Source of the DNA: Nocardioides scoriae
GTDB lineage: Bacteria > Actinomycetota > Actinomycetes > Propionibacteriales > Nocardioidaceae
DNA length: 64,000 nt
Assembly (NCBI RefSeq): GCF_900104965.1
Contig: NZ_LT629757.1
Coordinates: forward strand, 2,046,001-2,110,000
Direction of reading: 5' to 3'
Part shown: in pieces, positions 38,785 to 50,214 of the stretch
Layout of the letters: each line of letters starts with the position of its first letter
Numbering within the stretch: position 1 is the stretch's first letter
Notes under the pieces: generated by a model
Databases searched by the model: none
What the model was told of the DNA's origin: nothing
What the model saw: only the letters and a program-made list of their open reading frames with translations
Position numbers and translations under genes: made by a program

Positions 38785-39734
38785 CCACGAGCACCCCCAC
38801 CATCGCCCCCGCGCAGATCGAGCCCCCCACGGGCCCGCCGAAGAGCGCCGCCGCGGCCGCGCACGGCGGTCTGACCAGCCGGATCGGATCGGCGGTCGCG
38901 CTGGTCATCGCCGTGCTGTGGACGATCCCGACCTTCGGCCTGCTGGTCTCCTCCTTCCGCCCCGAGGGCGAGGTCAAGACCAACGGCTGGTGGAACGCCT
39001 TCACCAACCCGTCGTTCACCTTCGACAACTACAAGTCGGTCATCACCGGCTCCGACGTCGACCTGGCGACGTACTTCGTGAACTCGTTCGTCATCACGAT
39101 CCCGTCGGTGCTGATCCCGATCAGCCTGGCGACGCTCGCGGCGTACGCCTTCGCCTGGATGGACTTCAAGGGCCGCCACCTGCTGTTCGTGGCCGTCTTC
39201 GCGCTCCAGATCGTGCCGATCCAGGTGACGATGATCCCGCTGCTCAAGCTCTACGTGAACCCGCCGTTCGGCCTGCCCCAGCTCGCGGGCGCCAACGCCG
39301 TCGGTGGCGGCTTCTGGACCGTGTGGCTCTCCCACTCGATCTTCGCGCTGCCGCTGGCGATCTACCTGATGCACAATTTCATGCGCGAGATCCCCGGCGA
39401 GCTGATCGAGTCGGCGCGCGTCGACGGCGCCGGCCACGTGCAGATCTTCACCCGCATCATGCTGCCGCTGCTCACCCCGGCCATCGCGGCCTTCGGCATC
39501 TTCCAGTTCCTGTGGGTCTGGAACGACCTGCTCGTGGCGCTGGTGTTCGCCGGCGGCAACCTGGACGTCTCGCCCCTGACGGTGCGGCTCGCCGCGCTGG
39601 CGGGCCAGCGCGGCGAGGACTGGCACCTGCTCAGCGCCGGTGCGTTCGTCTCCCTGGTGGTGCCCCTGATCGTCTTCCTCGCCGGTCAGCGCTACTTCGT
39701 GCGCGGCCTGCTGGCCGGAAGTGTCAAGGGCTGA
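38781..39734 (+). CDS. Sugar ABC transporter permease (MalG type)
   Basis: A 317-residue permease with about six membrane segments; the EAA loop is ESARVDGAGHVQIFTRIMLP. It is the second inner-membrane subunit (MalG/AglG-like), translated from an ATGA overlap with the MalF-type gene. Its last 11 bp overlap the convergent beta-glucosidase gene. Confidence 0.92.
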   Translation: MTTSTPTIAPAQIEPPTGPPKSAAAAAHGGLTSRIGSAVALVIAVLWTIPTFGLLVSSFRPEGEVKTNGWWNAFTNPSFTFDNYKSVITGSDVDLATYFVNSFVITIPSVLIPISLATLAAYAFAWMDFKGRHLLFVAVFALQIVPIQVTMIPLLKLYVNPPFGLPQLAGANAVGGGFWTVWLSHSIFALPLAIYLMHNFMREIPGELIESARVDGAGHVQIFTRIMLPLLTPAIAAFGIFQFLWVWNDLLVALVFAGGNLDVSPLTVRLAALAGQRGEDWHLLSAGAFVSLVVPLIVFLAGQRYFVRGLLAGSVKG

Positions 39735-41139
39735 CGGCCGCCCCGGCGACTCGGGCAGCCTCGCGGAGGTCGTCCGCATGGGCGGCCACCCACCGGTAGG
39801 AGGCCTTGGGGGTGCGCGTCTGGTCCTCCGACGCGACGTGCACCAGCCCGAAGGTCTTCGTGTAGCCCTCGGCCCACTCGAAGTTGTCGAGCAGGGTCCA
39901 CACGAAGTAGGCCCGCACGTCGGCACCTGCGCGGCGCGCGTCGTTCACCGCAGCGAGGTGGCCGCGCAGGTAGTCGATGCGGTCCTGGTCGTCGACGGCG
40001 TACGTCGGGGCCTCGCCCTCCGCGACCGGCGCGACCTCGTCGACGCAGGCGGCGCCGTTCTCGGTGACGATGATCGGCACGCCGACGCGCTCCCAGGTCG
40101 TGGTCAGCACGTCGGTCAGGCCCGCGGGCTCGATCTCCCAGCCGATGTCGGTGCGGGGCTCGCGGACCACCAGGTCGAAGGGCGCGACGCCCGGGTAGGC
40201 GCCCCCCTCGGGGTGGGGCGCGGCGTCCGCCAGGGCGACGTCGGGGCGCACGGGCGTGTAGTAGTTGACGCCCAGCCAGTCGACCGAGCCCTGGATCCGG
40301 TCCAGGTCACCGGTCTGGACCAGCTCGGGGTCGGCCAGCTCCGGCGCGACGGACAGCAGCTGCTCGCCGTACGCCCCGTCGACGAGCGGGTCGAGCCACA
40401 CCGCGTTGCGGATGGCGTCGATGCCGGCGCTGACCTCGCGCGCCTCCTCCCGCTCGGGCCAGATCGGGGCGAGGTTGAGCACGATGCCCACGGCCTCGGC
40501 GCCCGCCGCCCGCAGCCGCTCCGCGGCCAGCGCGTGGCCCAGGTTGAGGTGGTGGGCCGCGCGGTGCGCCGCTCCCCCCTCCTGGCGACCCGGGGCGTGC
40601 ACGCCCGCGGCGTAGCCGAGGTACGCCGCGCACCACGGCTCGTTGTGCGTGGCCCACAGACCCACCCGGTCGACGAGCCGCTGCGCCACCACGTCGGCGT
40701 ACTCCGCGAAGGCCTCGGGGGTGCTGCGCACCAGCCAGCCGCCCTCGTCCTCCAGCGCCTGCGGCAGGTCCCAGTGGAAGAGCGTGGCGCTGGGCACCAG
40801 GCCCCGCTCGAGCATGCCGTCGACGAGGCGGTCGTAGTAGTCGAGCCCGCGCTCCTCCACGCGCCCGCGCCCCTCGGGCACGATCCGCGGCCAGGCGATG
40901 GAGAAGCGGTAGTACTCCACGCCGAGGCCGGCGACGAGGTCGAGGTCCTCGGTCCACCGGTGGTAGGAGTCGCAGGCCACCGAGCCGTCGCGACCGTCGG
41001 CGGTCGCGCCGGGGCGCTGGCTGAAGACGTCCCAGATCGAGGGGCCACGGCCGTCCTCGGTGAAGGCCCCCTCGATCTGGTAGGACGCGGTGGCGGTGCC
41101 GAGGGCGAATCGGCCGGGCTCGGGCAGTGCGGGGCTCAT
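39724..41139 (-). CDS. GH1 beta-glucosidase
   Basis: A 471-residue glycoside hydrolase family 1 enzyme. N-terminal signature FALGTATASYQIEGAF, acid/base in THNEPWCAA and nucleophile in IIVTENGAA. No signal peptide, so it acts in the cytoplasm on imported beta-linked disaccharides or aryl glucosides. Placement beside the ABC importer and LacI regulator suggests one regulon. The exact sugar (beta-glucoside versus alpha-glucoside) is not settled; the importer family leans to alpha, the hydrolase to beta. Confidence 0.93.
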   Translation of the reverse strand: MSPALPEPGRFALGTATASYQIEGAFTEDGRGPSIWDVFSQRPGATADGRDGSVACDSYHRWTEDLDLVAGLGVEYYRFSIAWPRIVPEGRGRVEERGLDYYDRLVDGMLERGLVPSATLFHWDLPQALEDEGGWLVRSTPEAFAEYADVVAQRLVDRVGLWATHNEPWCAAYLGYAAGVHAPGRQEGGAAHRAAHHLNLGHALAAERLRAAGAEAVGIVLNLAPIWPEREEAREVSAGIDAIRNAVWLDPLVDGAYGEQLLSVAPELADPELVQTGDLDRIQGSVDWLGVNYYTPVRPDVALADAAPHPEGGAYPGVAPFDLVVREPRTDIGWEIEPAGLTDVLTTTWERVGVPIIVTENGAACVDEVAPVAEGEAPTYAVDDQDRIDYLRGHLAAVNDARRAGADVRAYFVWTLLDNFEWAEGYTKTFGLVHVASEDQTRTPKASYRWVAAHADDLREAARVAGAAVSP

Positions 41140-41183
41140 GTCGGGGAACCCTACGGTCCGCTCCCCCGCCGGCGGGAGCGCCG

Positions 41184-42228
41184 ATGACCGGCATCAAGGA
41201 CGTCGCCCTCGACGTCGGCCTCTCGATCGCGACGGTCTCGCGCGCCCTGCGCGGCCAGCCCGGCGTGTCGGCCGACAACCGCCACCGGATCGAGCAGGCC
41301 GCGGCACGGCTGGGCTACGTGCCCTCGCGCACGGCCGCCAACCTGGCCACCGGACGCACCCGCACCGTCGCCGTGGTGGTGCCCTACGTCAGCCGCTGGT
41401 TCTTCTCCACCGTCGTGCACGGCGCCGAGCAGGTGCTGAGCGGCCGGGGCTACGACCTGCTGCTGTTCAACCTCGCCGGCTCCGCCGAGGCCCGCCACCG
41501 GGTGATGCAGACCCACCAGCTGACCAAGCGCGCCGACGCCGTGGTCATCCTCGGGCTGCAGCCCACCCCGGCCGAGCAGACGTGGCTGGCCGACCACGCC
41601 GCCCGCGTGGTGTTGGTCGGCGCCAGCGTGCCCACCTGGCCCAGCGTCACCATCGACGACGAGGCCGCCTCGGTCACCGCCGTGGCCCACCTGGCCGCCC
41701 TCGGCCACCGCCGGATCGCCTACGTCGGCGGCTCGGCCGAGGAGGCCCTCGACTTCGCCACCCCGCGCGCCCGGCTGGTCGGCTTCCACCGCGCCATGAG
41801 CGAGTCCGGCCTCGAGGCCGACCCCGCCCTGGAGCGGGTCGGTGGCTTCACCGTCGCCGGCGGGCTCGCCGCGGGCCACGACCTGCTCGACCTGGACCAG
41901 CCCCCCACCGCGGTGTTCTGCGCCTCCGACGAGATGGCCATCGGCGTGCTCCGGGCCGCCCGCGACCGGGGCGTCGCCGTGCCCGAGCAGCTGTCCGTGG
42001 TGGGCATCGACGACCACGAGATGGCGCAGTTCCTCGACCTCACGACCGTGCGGCAGCCCGTCGCGGAGCAGGGTCGGCAGGCGGCGCTGCAGGTGCTCGC
42101 CCTGCTCGACGAGGACCCGCCGGAGCCCGTCCCGGCACGCCACCTGGTGCTCGAGACCGAGCTGGTGGTCCGCTCCAGCACCGGGCCCGCGCCCGCGGGC
42201 GGCGCGGCGTACGGGATAATCGCCGGTC

Positions 42229-42245
<17 letters not shown>
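41184..42245 (+). CDS. LacI-family transcriptional regulator
   Basis: A 353-residue repressor. HTH at the N terminus ([22 protein letters not shown]), hinge region [12 protein letters not shown], then a periplasmic-binding-protein-like effector domain ending in [13 protein letters not shown] and [11 protein letters not shown]. It probably represses the importer and GH1 genes from the operator at 36268. Start at ATG 41184 follows GGGAG; a longer reading from 41127 lacks such a site and overlaps the GH1 start. The 3' end overlaps the fumarase GTG by 17 bp. Confidence 0.9.
42215..42220 (+). promoter_or_regulatory. -10-like box, leaderless start
   Basis: GATAAT, 8 nt before the GTG of the class I fumarase gene, inside the end of the LacI gene; close to the TATAAT consensus. 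Confidence 0.55.
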
Positions 42246-43905
<1,660 letters not shown>

Positions 43906-43911
43906 GGGCGC

Positions 43912-44148
43912 TCAGGCCTCGAGGTCGCGGTCGACGGCGGGGTCCCGGACCTCGTCGTCCTTGACGTAGTCGCCGTTGCGGTGCGCCTCGTCGCGCGACC
44001 CGCTGCGGGCGTTGGGGCCCTGGCGGCCCTCCTGCACGTCGTCCTCGTGGGGCTGACCCGCGACCGACTGGTCGTCCGAGATCGGCTGCGGCCCGCCGCC
44101 CATGCTGCTGGCCTCCGAGACCTGGCCTTCGGACTCCTGCTCGCCCAC
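43912..44148 (-). CDS. Small acidic hypothetical protein
   Basis: A 78-residue hydrophilic, probably disordered protein rich in Asp, Glu, Gln and Gly (VGEQESEGQVSEASSMGGGP onward). GTG start follows GGGAG. No family is recognised; it lies between the fumarase and the repeat array. Similar small acidic ORFs occur in Nocardioides-type genomes, but I cannot assign a role. Confidence 0.5.
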   Translation of the reverse strand: MGEQESEGQVSEASSMGGGPQPISDDQSVAGQPHEDDVQEGRQGPNARSGSRDEAHRNGDYVKDDEVRDPAVDRDLEA

Positions 44149-44299
44149 GGTGACTCCCTCTGCTCGTCGTGCTGCGTCCCTGGCCGCGCGGCTGCTGCCG
44201 CTCGGCGTGCTCCCCGAGGCTAGCGAGCGGGTCCTCACGGGGTGCGCTCCCCCCAGACGTCATCAGGCCGACGGGGCGGGCCCGCGTCGTCCGGGCTGG
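44149..44299. other. Intergenic sequence, nothing recognised
   Basis: About 150 bp without a convincing gene, promoter or hairpin; it leads into the family 2 repeat array. Confidence 0.5.
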
Positions 44300-44620
44300 G
44301 CGCGTCGTACGAGGTGGCCGTCCGGGCTGGGCGCGTCGTACGAGGTGGCCGTCCGGGCTGGGCGCGTCGTACGAGGTGGCCGTCCGGGCGGGGCGCGTCA
44401 TGCGAGGTGGCTGCCCGGGTGTGGCCGCGTCATGCGACGTGGCCGTCGGGGGCGACGGCGCGTCATGCGAAGTGGCTGGCCCGGGGACCGGTCCGCATGA
44501 CGTCGTACGGGAGGTCATGCGAACTGGCCGCCGGAGCGACCACCCCGCATGACGTCCCGACCGCGCGAGGTGGTGCCGCCTCCCACGAGGTGGTGCTGCC
44601 TCCCGGGCGTCCGGTGGCGT
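44300..44620. repeat. Family 2 repeat array, locus 2 (31-bp tandem units)
   Basis: Three near-identical 31-bp units at 44300, 44331 and 44362 (core GCGTCGTACGAGGTGGCCG) followed by three diverged units (to about 44495) in which CGTCATGCGA replaces CGTCGTACGA. Then come inverted pieces (CCGCATGACGTC at 44493 and 44546) and partial GCGAGGTGGTGCC units to 44600. Core shared with loci 1 and 3. Confidence 0.85.
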
Positions 44621-44625
44621 CTCAC

Positions 44626-45594
44626 TCATGCCGCTGAGCGCGGGGCGCGCCAGCCGGCGCGACAAAGTGCTTCCTCGACCTGGTCGAAGAACACGTCCGG
44701 GGCGACGCGGAGGCCGAGGACGGGGAGGCGGAGCACGACGTCACCGTCGAGGGCGACCCGGTTGTGGCGGACGGCGTCGGCGACGAGGTTCTCCGCCCAG
44801 GTGTGCTGGATGCCGTCGACCTCGAGGACCACGTGCCAGCGGTCCCAGCGGAAGTCGAGATAGCAGGACCCCGAGGGAGCACGCCGCACCACCTGCTGGT
44901 CGGGCAGCGGGAGTCCGCGCTCCCGACATCCGCGGAGCACGTCGAGCTCTCCCAGCGAGCCGACGCCTCCGGCGAGGTCGAGCAGGAGGTTGCCCAACTG
45001 CTCGCGACGCCGGTCCCGTCGGATGCGCATCAGCTCCACCGCGAGGTCGGCGACGGTCGTGAGCCGCTGCTGCACCGCCATCGTCACGAGCAGGGTCGCC
45101 TGCCGCTCGGTCCGTGCCCACAGCGCCGCGCGCACGGCCGCCACCGCGGGGCGGGTGCGGGGCGGCGACGAACCGCCGGCGACGTCACCGGCGTCCCAGC
45201 GGCGGGTCTGCCGGATGTCCACCGTGGTGCCGCGGTGGCGGATCCGGGCGCCCCGGGGCACCGAGACGCGGATCCGCTCCGGCTCGTAGTGCTCGAGACC
45301 AGCGGCCACCAGCGACGAGTCCCCGTCGAGGACGGCCCGTGGTCCACCCTCGAGGACCGCCGACCACAGGCGGGCCTGCGTGGTGAGCGGCCCCGAGTGC
45401 ACCACCACGCAGTGGCGACCGATCAGCTGCCACCGACCGGCCCGGACGTCGGCGCGGACCTCGCTGCGGGTGAGGCCGGCGGCGTACAGCTGCGACCGCG
45501 CCACGACGCCGCCCTGCCGCGACGCGACCTCCCGGACGCGACGCCCGCGGTCGCCCCGTCTCGGCTCGTCGCGCCCGGCCCGCTGGATGTCCAT
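44626..45594 (-). CDS. AbiEi-like / DUF559 protein
   Basis: A 322-residue two-part protein. N-terminal winged-helix AbiEi-antitoxin-like region (about 15-75, REVASRQGGVVARSQLYAAG then LTRSEVRADVRAGRW). C-terminal DUF559/Vsr-like PD-(D/E)XK fold: LDFRWDRWHVVLEVDGIQH and later VLRLPVLGLRV. Such genes are common in Nocardioides and often near repeats or mobile regions; no toxin partner (AbiEii) is beside it. Nuclease activity is inferred from the fold. It is bracketed by family 2 repeats in opposite orientations. Confidence 0.8.
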   Translation of the reverse strand: MDIQRAGRDEPRRGDRGRRVREVASRQGGVVARSQLYAAGLTRSEVRADVRAGRWQLIGRHCVVVHSGPLTTQARLWSAVLEGGPRAVLDGDSSLVAAGLEHYEPERIRVSVPRGARIRHRGTTVDIRQTRRWDAGDVAGGSSPPRTRPAVAAVRAALWARTERQATLLVTMAVQQRLTTVADLAVELMRIRRDRRREQLGNLLLDLAGGVGSLGELDVLRGCRERGLPLPDQQVVRRAPSGSCYLDFRWDRWHVVLEVDGIQHTWAENLVADAVRHNRVALDGDVVLRLPVLGLRVAPDVFFDQVEEALCRAGWRAPRSAA

Positions 45595-45684
45595 GGCTGC
45601 AGCCTGCGACCACCGACCTCGATCCGCACAGGCCACGACGCGACCTGTGGACGACCGACGCCGCCCGGGTTCCTGTGGACCAGC

Positions 45685-45815
45685 GGGACGTCATACATTG
45701 CGGCCGTCCCGGCGACCACCGCGTACGACGTCCCCCGGGACGTCATGCATCCCGGCCGCCCCCGCGACCACCTCGCATGACGCACCCCGGGATCGGACGA
45801 CCACCTCGGGGCCGG
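45685..45815. repeat. Family 2 repeat array, locus 3 (52-bp units)
   Basis: Two tandem 52-bp units at 45685 and 45737 beginning GGGACGTCATRCAT; each contains GCGACCACC and a GCGTACGACGTC or CGCATGACG end. Inverted relative to locus 1 and to most of locus 2. A partial unit (GACCACCTCGGGGC) follows near 45800. Confidence 0.85.
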
Positions 45816-45853
45816 CCCACCCCGACACCGACGACGACCAGGAGGCACCCCCC

Positions 45854-46573
45854 GTGGAGCACGTCGAGGTGGCGAGGGCGGAGACGGAGCGGGGCGAGGT
45901 CCTGCTGCGACGGCGCACGACGGACCGGGGGCCGGCCGTGCTGGAGCTGCGGGTCAACGGGGTGTTCGTGATGGACAACCAGGAGACCTCGACGGAGATC
46001 GAGCTGGCGGCAGCGGCGCTGGCGCTGGTCGAGGACCCGCGCGACGTGCTGGTCGGCGGGCTCGGGCTGGGGTTCACGGTGCAGCGGCTGCTGGGCGACC
46101 CGCGGGTCGAGCGGGTCGTGGTCGTCGAGCTGGAGGAGGCGCTGGTCGGCTGGATGCGCGACGGGACGGTGCCGCACGGACCAGCTCTGCTGGCCGACCG
46201 GCGGGTGCGGGTGGTCACCGCCGACGTCCGCAGCGCCGTGGCCGAGGCGACCGGGGACGCTGCGGCCGACGGGACGACCGGCGGCAGCGGCGCCGGCCGC
46301 TACGACCTGGTGCTGCTGGACGTCGACAACGGACCGGGCTACCTCGTGCACGACGCCAACGCCGCGGTCTACGCGCGGGCCTTCCTCACCGACGTGCGGC
46401 GGCTGCTCGCTCCCGGCGGCGTGGTCGTGGTCTGGTCGGCCGACACCGCGCCCGAGCTGCTCGACACCATGACCGAGGTGTTCGGTCGGTGCGAGGAGCG
46501 GGCCTTCGACGTGGCGCTGCAGGGCCGGCAGGAGGCGTACTACCTCTACGTCGCGCGCCCCGACGCCGCGTGA
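45854..46573 (+). CDS. Spermidine-synthase-like methyltransferase fold protein
   Basis: A 239-residue Rossmann-fold protein: VLVGGLGLGFTVQRLL (nucleotide-binding glycine loop), VVVVELEEALVGWM and YDLVLLDVDNGPG. The order matches spermidine synthase/SAM-dependent proteins, but the protein is short and lacks an obvious decarboxylated-SAM signature, so substrate is unknown. GTG start after GGAGG. Transcribed away from locus 3 repeats. Confidence 0.75.
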   Translation: MEHVEVARAETERGEVLLRRRTTDRGPAVLELRVNGVFVMDNQETSTEIELAAAALALVEDPRDVLVGGLGLGFTVQRLLGDPRVERVVVVELEEALVGWMRDGTVPHGPALLADRRVRVVTADVRSAVAEATGDAAADGTTGGSGAGRYDLVLLDVDNGPGYLVHDANAAVYARAFLTDVRRLLAPGGVVVVWSADTAPELLDTMTEVFGRCEERAFDVALQGRQEAYYLYVARPDAA

Positions 46574-46591
46574 CGTCCTGAGCCGGGCGGG

Positions 46592-46597
46592 TACGTT
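46592..46597 (+). promoter_or_regulatory. -10-like box, leaderless start
   Basis: TACGTT, 6 nt before the ATG of fumC, with no Shine-Dalgarno. Confidence 0.5.
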
Positions 46598-46603
46598 CGC
46601 CGC

Positions 46604-47989
46604 ATGAGCGAGCAGACCCGCACCGAGCACGACAGCATGGGCGACATCGAGGTCCCCCGCGACGCCCTGTGGCGGGCGCAGACCCAGCGGGCGGTCGAGA
46701 ACTTCCCCATCAGCGGCACCACCCTGGAGCCCGCGCACGTCGTGGCCATCGCCCGCGTCAAGAAGGCCGCCGCGCGCACCAACGCGGCCCTGGGCATCGT
46801 CGACCAGGAGCAGGCCGACGCGATCGCCGCCGCGGCCGACGAGGTCATCGCGGGCCGCCACCACGACGCGTTCCCCATCGACGTCTTCCAGACCGGCTCG
46901 GGCACCAGCTCCAACATGAACATGAACGAGGTGCTGGCCTCGCTCGCCGCCCGCGCCGGTGTCGAGGTCCACCCCAACGACCACGTCAACGCCAGCCAGT
47001 CGAGCAACGACACCTTCCCCACCTCCATCCACGTCGCCGCCGCCGAGGCCGCCACCACCGACCTGGTGCCGGCGCTCGACGTGCTCGCGACGTCGCTGGA
47101 GGCGAAGGCCGAGGAGTTCGCCGACGTCGTGAAGTCGGGCCGCACCCACCTGATGGACGCGACCCCAGTGATGCTCGGTCAGGAGTTCGGCGGGTACGCC
47201 GCCGTCGTGCGGCTCGGCATCGAGCGCGTCGAGTCCGCCCTGCCCCGCGTCGTCGAGCTGCCGCTGGGGGGCACGGCCGTCGGCACCGGGATCAACACCC
47301 CCGACGGGTTCGCCGAGCAGGTCATCGCCGACCTCGCCCGCGAGACGGGGCTGCCGTTCCGCGAGACCCGCAACCACTTCGAGGCGCAGGGCGGCCAGGA
47401 CGCGCTGGTCGAGCTCTCGGGCCAGCTGCGCACCATCGCGGTCGGCCTGACCAAGATCTGCAACGACCTGCGCTGGATGTCCTCGGGGCCGACCACCGGC
47501 CTCGCCGAGATCCACCTGCCCGACCTGCAGCCGGGGTCGAGCATCATGCCGGGCAAGGTCAACCCGGTGCTGCCGGAGGCCACCTTGATGGTGTGCGCCC
47601 AGGTCGTCGGCAACGACGCCACCGTGGCGCTGGCCGGGGCGAGCGGCAGCTTCGAGCTGAACGTGATGATGCCGGTGATGGCCCGCAACCTGCTCGAGTC
47701 GATCCGGCTGCTCGCGGCCGTGGCACCGCTGCTCGCCCACCGCTGCGTCGACGGCATCACCGCCGACGAGGACCGGATGCTGGCGTACGCCGAGTCGTCA
47801 CCGTCGGTGGTGACGCCGCTCAACCGCCACATCGGCTACGAGGAGGCCTCCAAGGTCGCCAAGGCGGCGTTGGAGGAAGGTCGGACCATCCGCGAGCAGG
47901 TGCTCGCGATGGGCTACGTCGAGCGCGGCGACCTCACCGAGGAGCAGCTCGACGCCGCCCTGGACGTCCGCTCGATGACCGGCCGCTGA
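46604..47989 (+). CDS. fumC: Fumarate hydratase, class II
   Basis: A 461-residue oxygen-stable fumarase of the aspartase/fumarase superfamily. Signature [15 protein letters not shown], catalytic SASS-like region in [15 protein letters not shown] and [15 protein letters not shown] are clear. It likely takes over when the class I enzyme (42229) is oxidised. Apparently leaderless. Ends in a hairpin terminator facing the transglycosylase gene. Confidence 0.96.
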   Translation: MSEQTRTEHDSMGDIEVPRDALWRAQTQRAVENFPISGTTLEPAHVVAIARVKKAAARTNAALGIVDQEQADAIAAAADEVIAGRHHDAFPIDVFQTGSGTSSNMNMNEVLASLAARAGVEVHPNDHVNASQSSNDTFPTSIHVAAAEAATTDLVPALDVLATSLEAKAEEFADVVKSGRTHLMDATPVMLGQEFGGYAAVVRLGIERVESALPRVVELPLGGTAVGTGINTPDGFAEQVIADLARETGLPFRETRNHFEAQGGQDALVELSGQLRTIAVGLTKICNDLRWMSSGPTTGLAEIHLPDLQPGSSIMPGKVNPVLPEATLMVCAQVVGNDATVALAGASGSFELNVMMPVMARNLLESIRLLAAVAPLLAHRCVDGITADEDRMLAYAESSPSVVTPLNRHIGYEEASKVAKAALEEGRTIREQVLAMGYVERGDLTEEQLDAALDVRSMTGR

Positions 47990-48001
47990 CCCCGCGGCCG
48001 G
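47979..48001 (+). terminator. Hairpin terminator after fumC
   Basis: CCGGCCGC / GCGGCCGG, 8 bp, with the fumC stop codon in its 7-nt loop. It can also serve the convergent gene. Confidence 0.6.
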
Positions 48002-48013
48002 GAGCCGGTCGGC

Positions 48014-48667
48014 TCAGTACCAGCCGTTGCCCTGCTTGAAGGACTCCGCACCGCAGGCCGAGCCGTAGCGGTCGCGGATGTAGCCCAGGCCCCACTTGAT
48101 CTGGGTCGCGGGGTTGGTGGCCCAGTCGGCGCCGGCCGAGGCCATCTTGGAGCCGGGCAGCGCCTGCGGGATGCCGTACGCCGAGGAGCTGGGGTTGTCG
48201 GCGTCCACGCGCCACCCGGACTCGCCGGACCAGAGGCTGTCGAGGCAGCCGAACTCCGAGGCGCTCATGCCGAACTGGGGCATCAGGGCCCGGGCCAGGG
48301 TCTTGGGGTCGGCGTCCGCCAGGTCCTGGGACTTCGTGGCGGCCCGACCGGCGTCGCTGGCCAGGGTGCGGGCCTTGCCGCGGTCGAGCACGGCGGTCCG
48401 GTCGCCCTCGGAGCGCGAGGCCCGGTCCGTGCGCTCGGCGAGCTCGGTGTCGCTCAGCGGCGACGGCGTCGGCGCGGCGGCCGACAGGGCCACGCCGGAG
48501 CCGTCGAGGGGACCGGCGGCGCCGCCGCCGGTCAGCACGCCGGCGGCCACGACGAGACCGGTGGCGCCCAGGGCGACGGCGGTCAGGCCGGCGGCACGTC
48601 GGGCGCCGCGGCGGCGCGAGCCGGGCACGGGCAGCGTGCGGTGCTTGGCATGGTGGTGTGACGACAA
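48014..48667 (-). CDS. Exported lytic transglycosylase (SLT-like) protein
   Basis: A 217-residue secreted protein: Arg-rich signal peptide with long hydrophobic core (about 25-45), then a low-complexity/coil region, and at the C terminus the SLT-like segment LWSGESGWRVDADNPSSSAYGIPQALPGSKM with catalytic Glu, then WGLGYIRDRYGSACGAE. It cleaves peptidoglycan, as in Rpf-like or RipA-associated enzymes. The TTG start at 48667 follows GAGGG. No c-di-AMP riboswitch motif is evident upstream. Confidence 0.85.
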   Translation of the reverse strand: MSSHHHAKHRTLPVPGSRRRGARRAAGLTAVALGATGLVVAAGVLTGGGAAGPLDGSGVALSAAAPTPSPLSDTELAERTDRASRSEGDRTAVLDRGKARTLASDAGRAATKSQDLADADPKTLARALMPQFGMSASEFGCLDSLWSGESGWRVDADNPSSSAYGIPQALPGSKMASAGADWATNPATQIKWGLGYIRDRYGSACGAESFKQGNGWY

Positions 48668-48775
48668 GGTGAGCCCTCGGGGTTGGCGACAACGTCAACC
48701 GCGCTCCAGGTCCTCGATCGACCACCCGAGTGGGTGAGGCGGAACGCGCAGGGAAGAACCTCCACCGAAACACAC

Positions 48776-48811
48776 CCGCAGGGGTGGTTGCAAATCGAAC
48801 CACCCCTGCGG
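48776..48811 (-). terminator. Perfect 14-bp hairpin terminator after the PhoH gene
   Basis: CCGCAGGGGTGGTT / AACCACCCCTGCGG, 8-nt loop, followed on the minus strand by GTGTGTTT. Lies 27 bp beyond the PhoH stop codon. An intrinsic terminator. Confidence 0.85.
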
Positions 48812-48837
48812 CGCGTGGCCTGCGTCACCGACCGGCC

Positions 48838-50214
48838 CTACATCGTGACGTGCTCCAGCATCTCCGTGACCAGGGCCGCGATGGGCGAGCGCTCGGAGCG
48901 GGTGAGCGTGACGTGGGCGAACAGCGGGTGCCCCTTGAGGCGGTCGACGACCGCGACGACGCCGTCGTGGCGGCCCACCCGCAGGTTGTCGCGCTGGGCC
49001 ACGTCGTGCGTCAGCACCACCTTGGAGTTGGCCCCCATCCGCGAGAGCACGGTCAGCAGCACGTTGCGCTCCAGCGACTGCGCCTCGTCGACGATGACGA
49101 AGGCGTCGTGCAGCGAGCGGCCGCGGATGTGGGTCAGCGGCATCACCTCGAGCATGCCCCGGTCGAGCACCTCGTCGACGACGTCGGGCGTGGTGATGGC
49201 ACCCAGGGTGTCGAACACGGCCTGGCCCCAGGGCGACATCTTCTCCGACTCGCTGCCGGGGAGGTAGCCGAGCTCCTGGCCGCCGACCGCGAACAGCGGC
49301 CGGAACACGACGACCTTCTTGTGCTGGCGCCGCTCGAGCACCGTCTCGAGGCCCGCGCACAGCGCCAGCGCCGACTTGCCGGTGCCGGCGCGGCCGCCCA
49401 GCGACACGATGCCGACCTCGGGGTCGAGCAGCAGGTCGAGGGCGATGCGCTGCTCGGCGGAGCGGCCGTGCAGCCCGAAGGCCTCCCGGTCGCCGCGCAC
49501 GAGGTGCACCTGCTTGTCGGCCTTGACGCGGCCCAGGGCGCTGCCCCGCTCGGAGACCATCACCAGACCGGTGTGGCACGGCAGGTCCTTGGCGACGTCG
49601 AGGTCGATCACCTGGTCGTCGTACAGCTCGTCGAGGTCGGCGCCGGTGACCTCGAGCTCGGTCATGCCCGTCCAGCCGGCGTCGGACTCGTGGACCTGCT
49701 CGCCGCGGTACTCCTGGGCGTCGAGGCCGACGGCCGAGGCCTTGATGCGCATCGGCAGGTCCTTGGAGACCAGCGTGACGTCGTGGCCCTCGTCGGCCAG
49801 GTTGCGCGCCACGGCCAGGATCCGGGTGTCGTTGTCCCCGAGCCGGAAGCCCGAGGGCAGCGACGCGGCGTCGGTGTGGTTGAGCTCGACGCGCAGCGTG
49901 CCGCCGTCCTCCCCCACCGGGACCGGCTCGTCGAGCCGGCCGTTGGCGACGCGGAGCTCGTCGAGGCCGCGCAGCGCCGAGCGGGCGAAGTAGCCGAGCT
50001 CGGGGTGGTGGCGCTTGGCCTCGAGCTCGGTGATCACGACGACGGGGAGCACCACCTCGTGCTCGGCGAAGCGGTTGATCGCCTTCGGGTCGGCGAGGAG
50101 CACCGACGTGTCGAGGACGTAGGTGCGACGGCCGTCGTCACCGAGGTCCTCGGGGGACCGCTCGCGGGCGGTGCTGGACGCGGTGCTGGACAGTGGGCGC
50201 TGCGCTGGTGCCAC
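48838..50214 (-). CDS. PIN-PhoH fusion ATPase (PhoH2 type)
   Basis: A 458-residue protein with a VapC-like PIN domain (about 30-170; [13 protein letters not shown] acidic start, then [10 protein letters not shown]) joined to a PhoH P-loop ATPase ([13 protein letters not shown] near 265, [12 protein letters not shown]). Actinobacterial PhoH2 proteins are RNA-unwinding ribonucleases. GTG start after AAGGGGAAA. A family gene on its own may act in RNA processing; a toxin-antitoxin partner is not seen. Confidence 0.92.
   Translation of the reverse strand: MAPAQRPLSSTASSTARERSPEDLGDDGRRTYVLDTSVLLADPKAINRFAEHEVVLPVVVITELEAKRHHPELGYFARSALRGLDELRVANGRLDEPVPVGEDGGTLRVELNHTDAASLPSGFRLGDNDTRILAVARNLADEGHDVTLVSKDLPMRIKASAVGLDAQEYRGEQVHESDAGWTGMTELEVTGADLDELYDDQVIDLDVAKDLPCHTGLVMVSERGSALGRVKADKQVHLVRGDREAFGLHGRSAEQRIALDLLLDPEVGIVSLGGRAGTGKSALALCAGLETVLERRQHKKVVVFRPLFAVGGQELGYLPGSESEKMSPWGQAVFDTLGAITTPDVVDEVLDRGMLEVMPLTHIRGRSLHDAFVIVDEAQSLERNVLLTVLSRMGANSKVVLTHDVAQRDNLRVGRHDGVVAVVDRLKGHPLFAHVTLTRSERSPIAALVTEMLEHVTM

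Noticed and set aside
44300-44500. Possible CRISPR array (regular 31-bp tandem units)
   Set aside because: The units are tandem with no unique spacers between them, and no cas genes are present.
48668-48775. Possible ydaO (c-di-AMP) riboswitch upstream of the SLT gene
   Set aside because: Such riboswitches often precede actinobacterial wall hydrolases, but the conserved aptamer motifs are not present.
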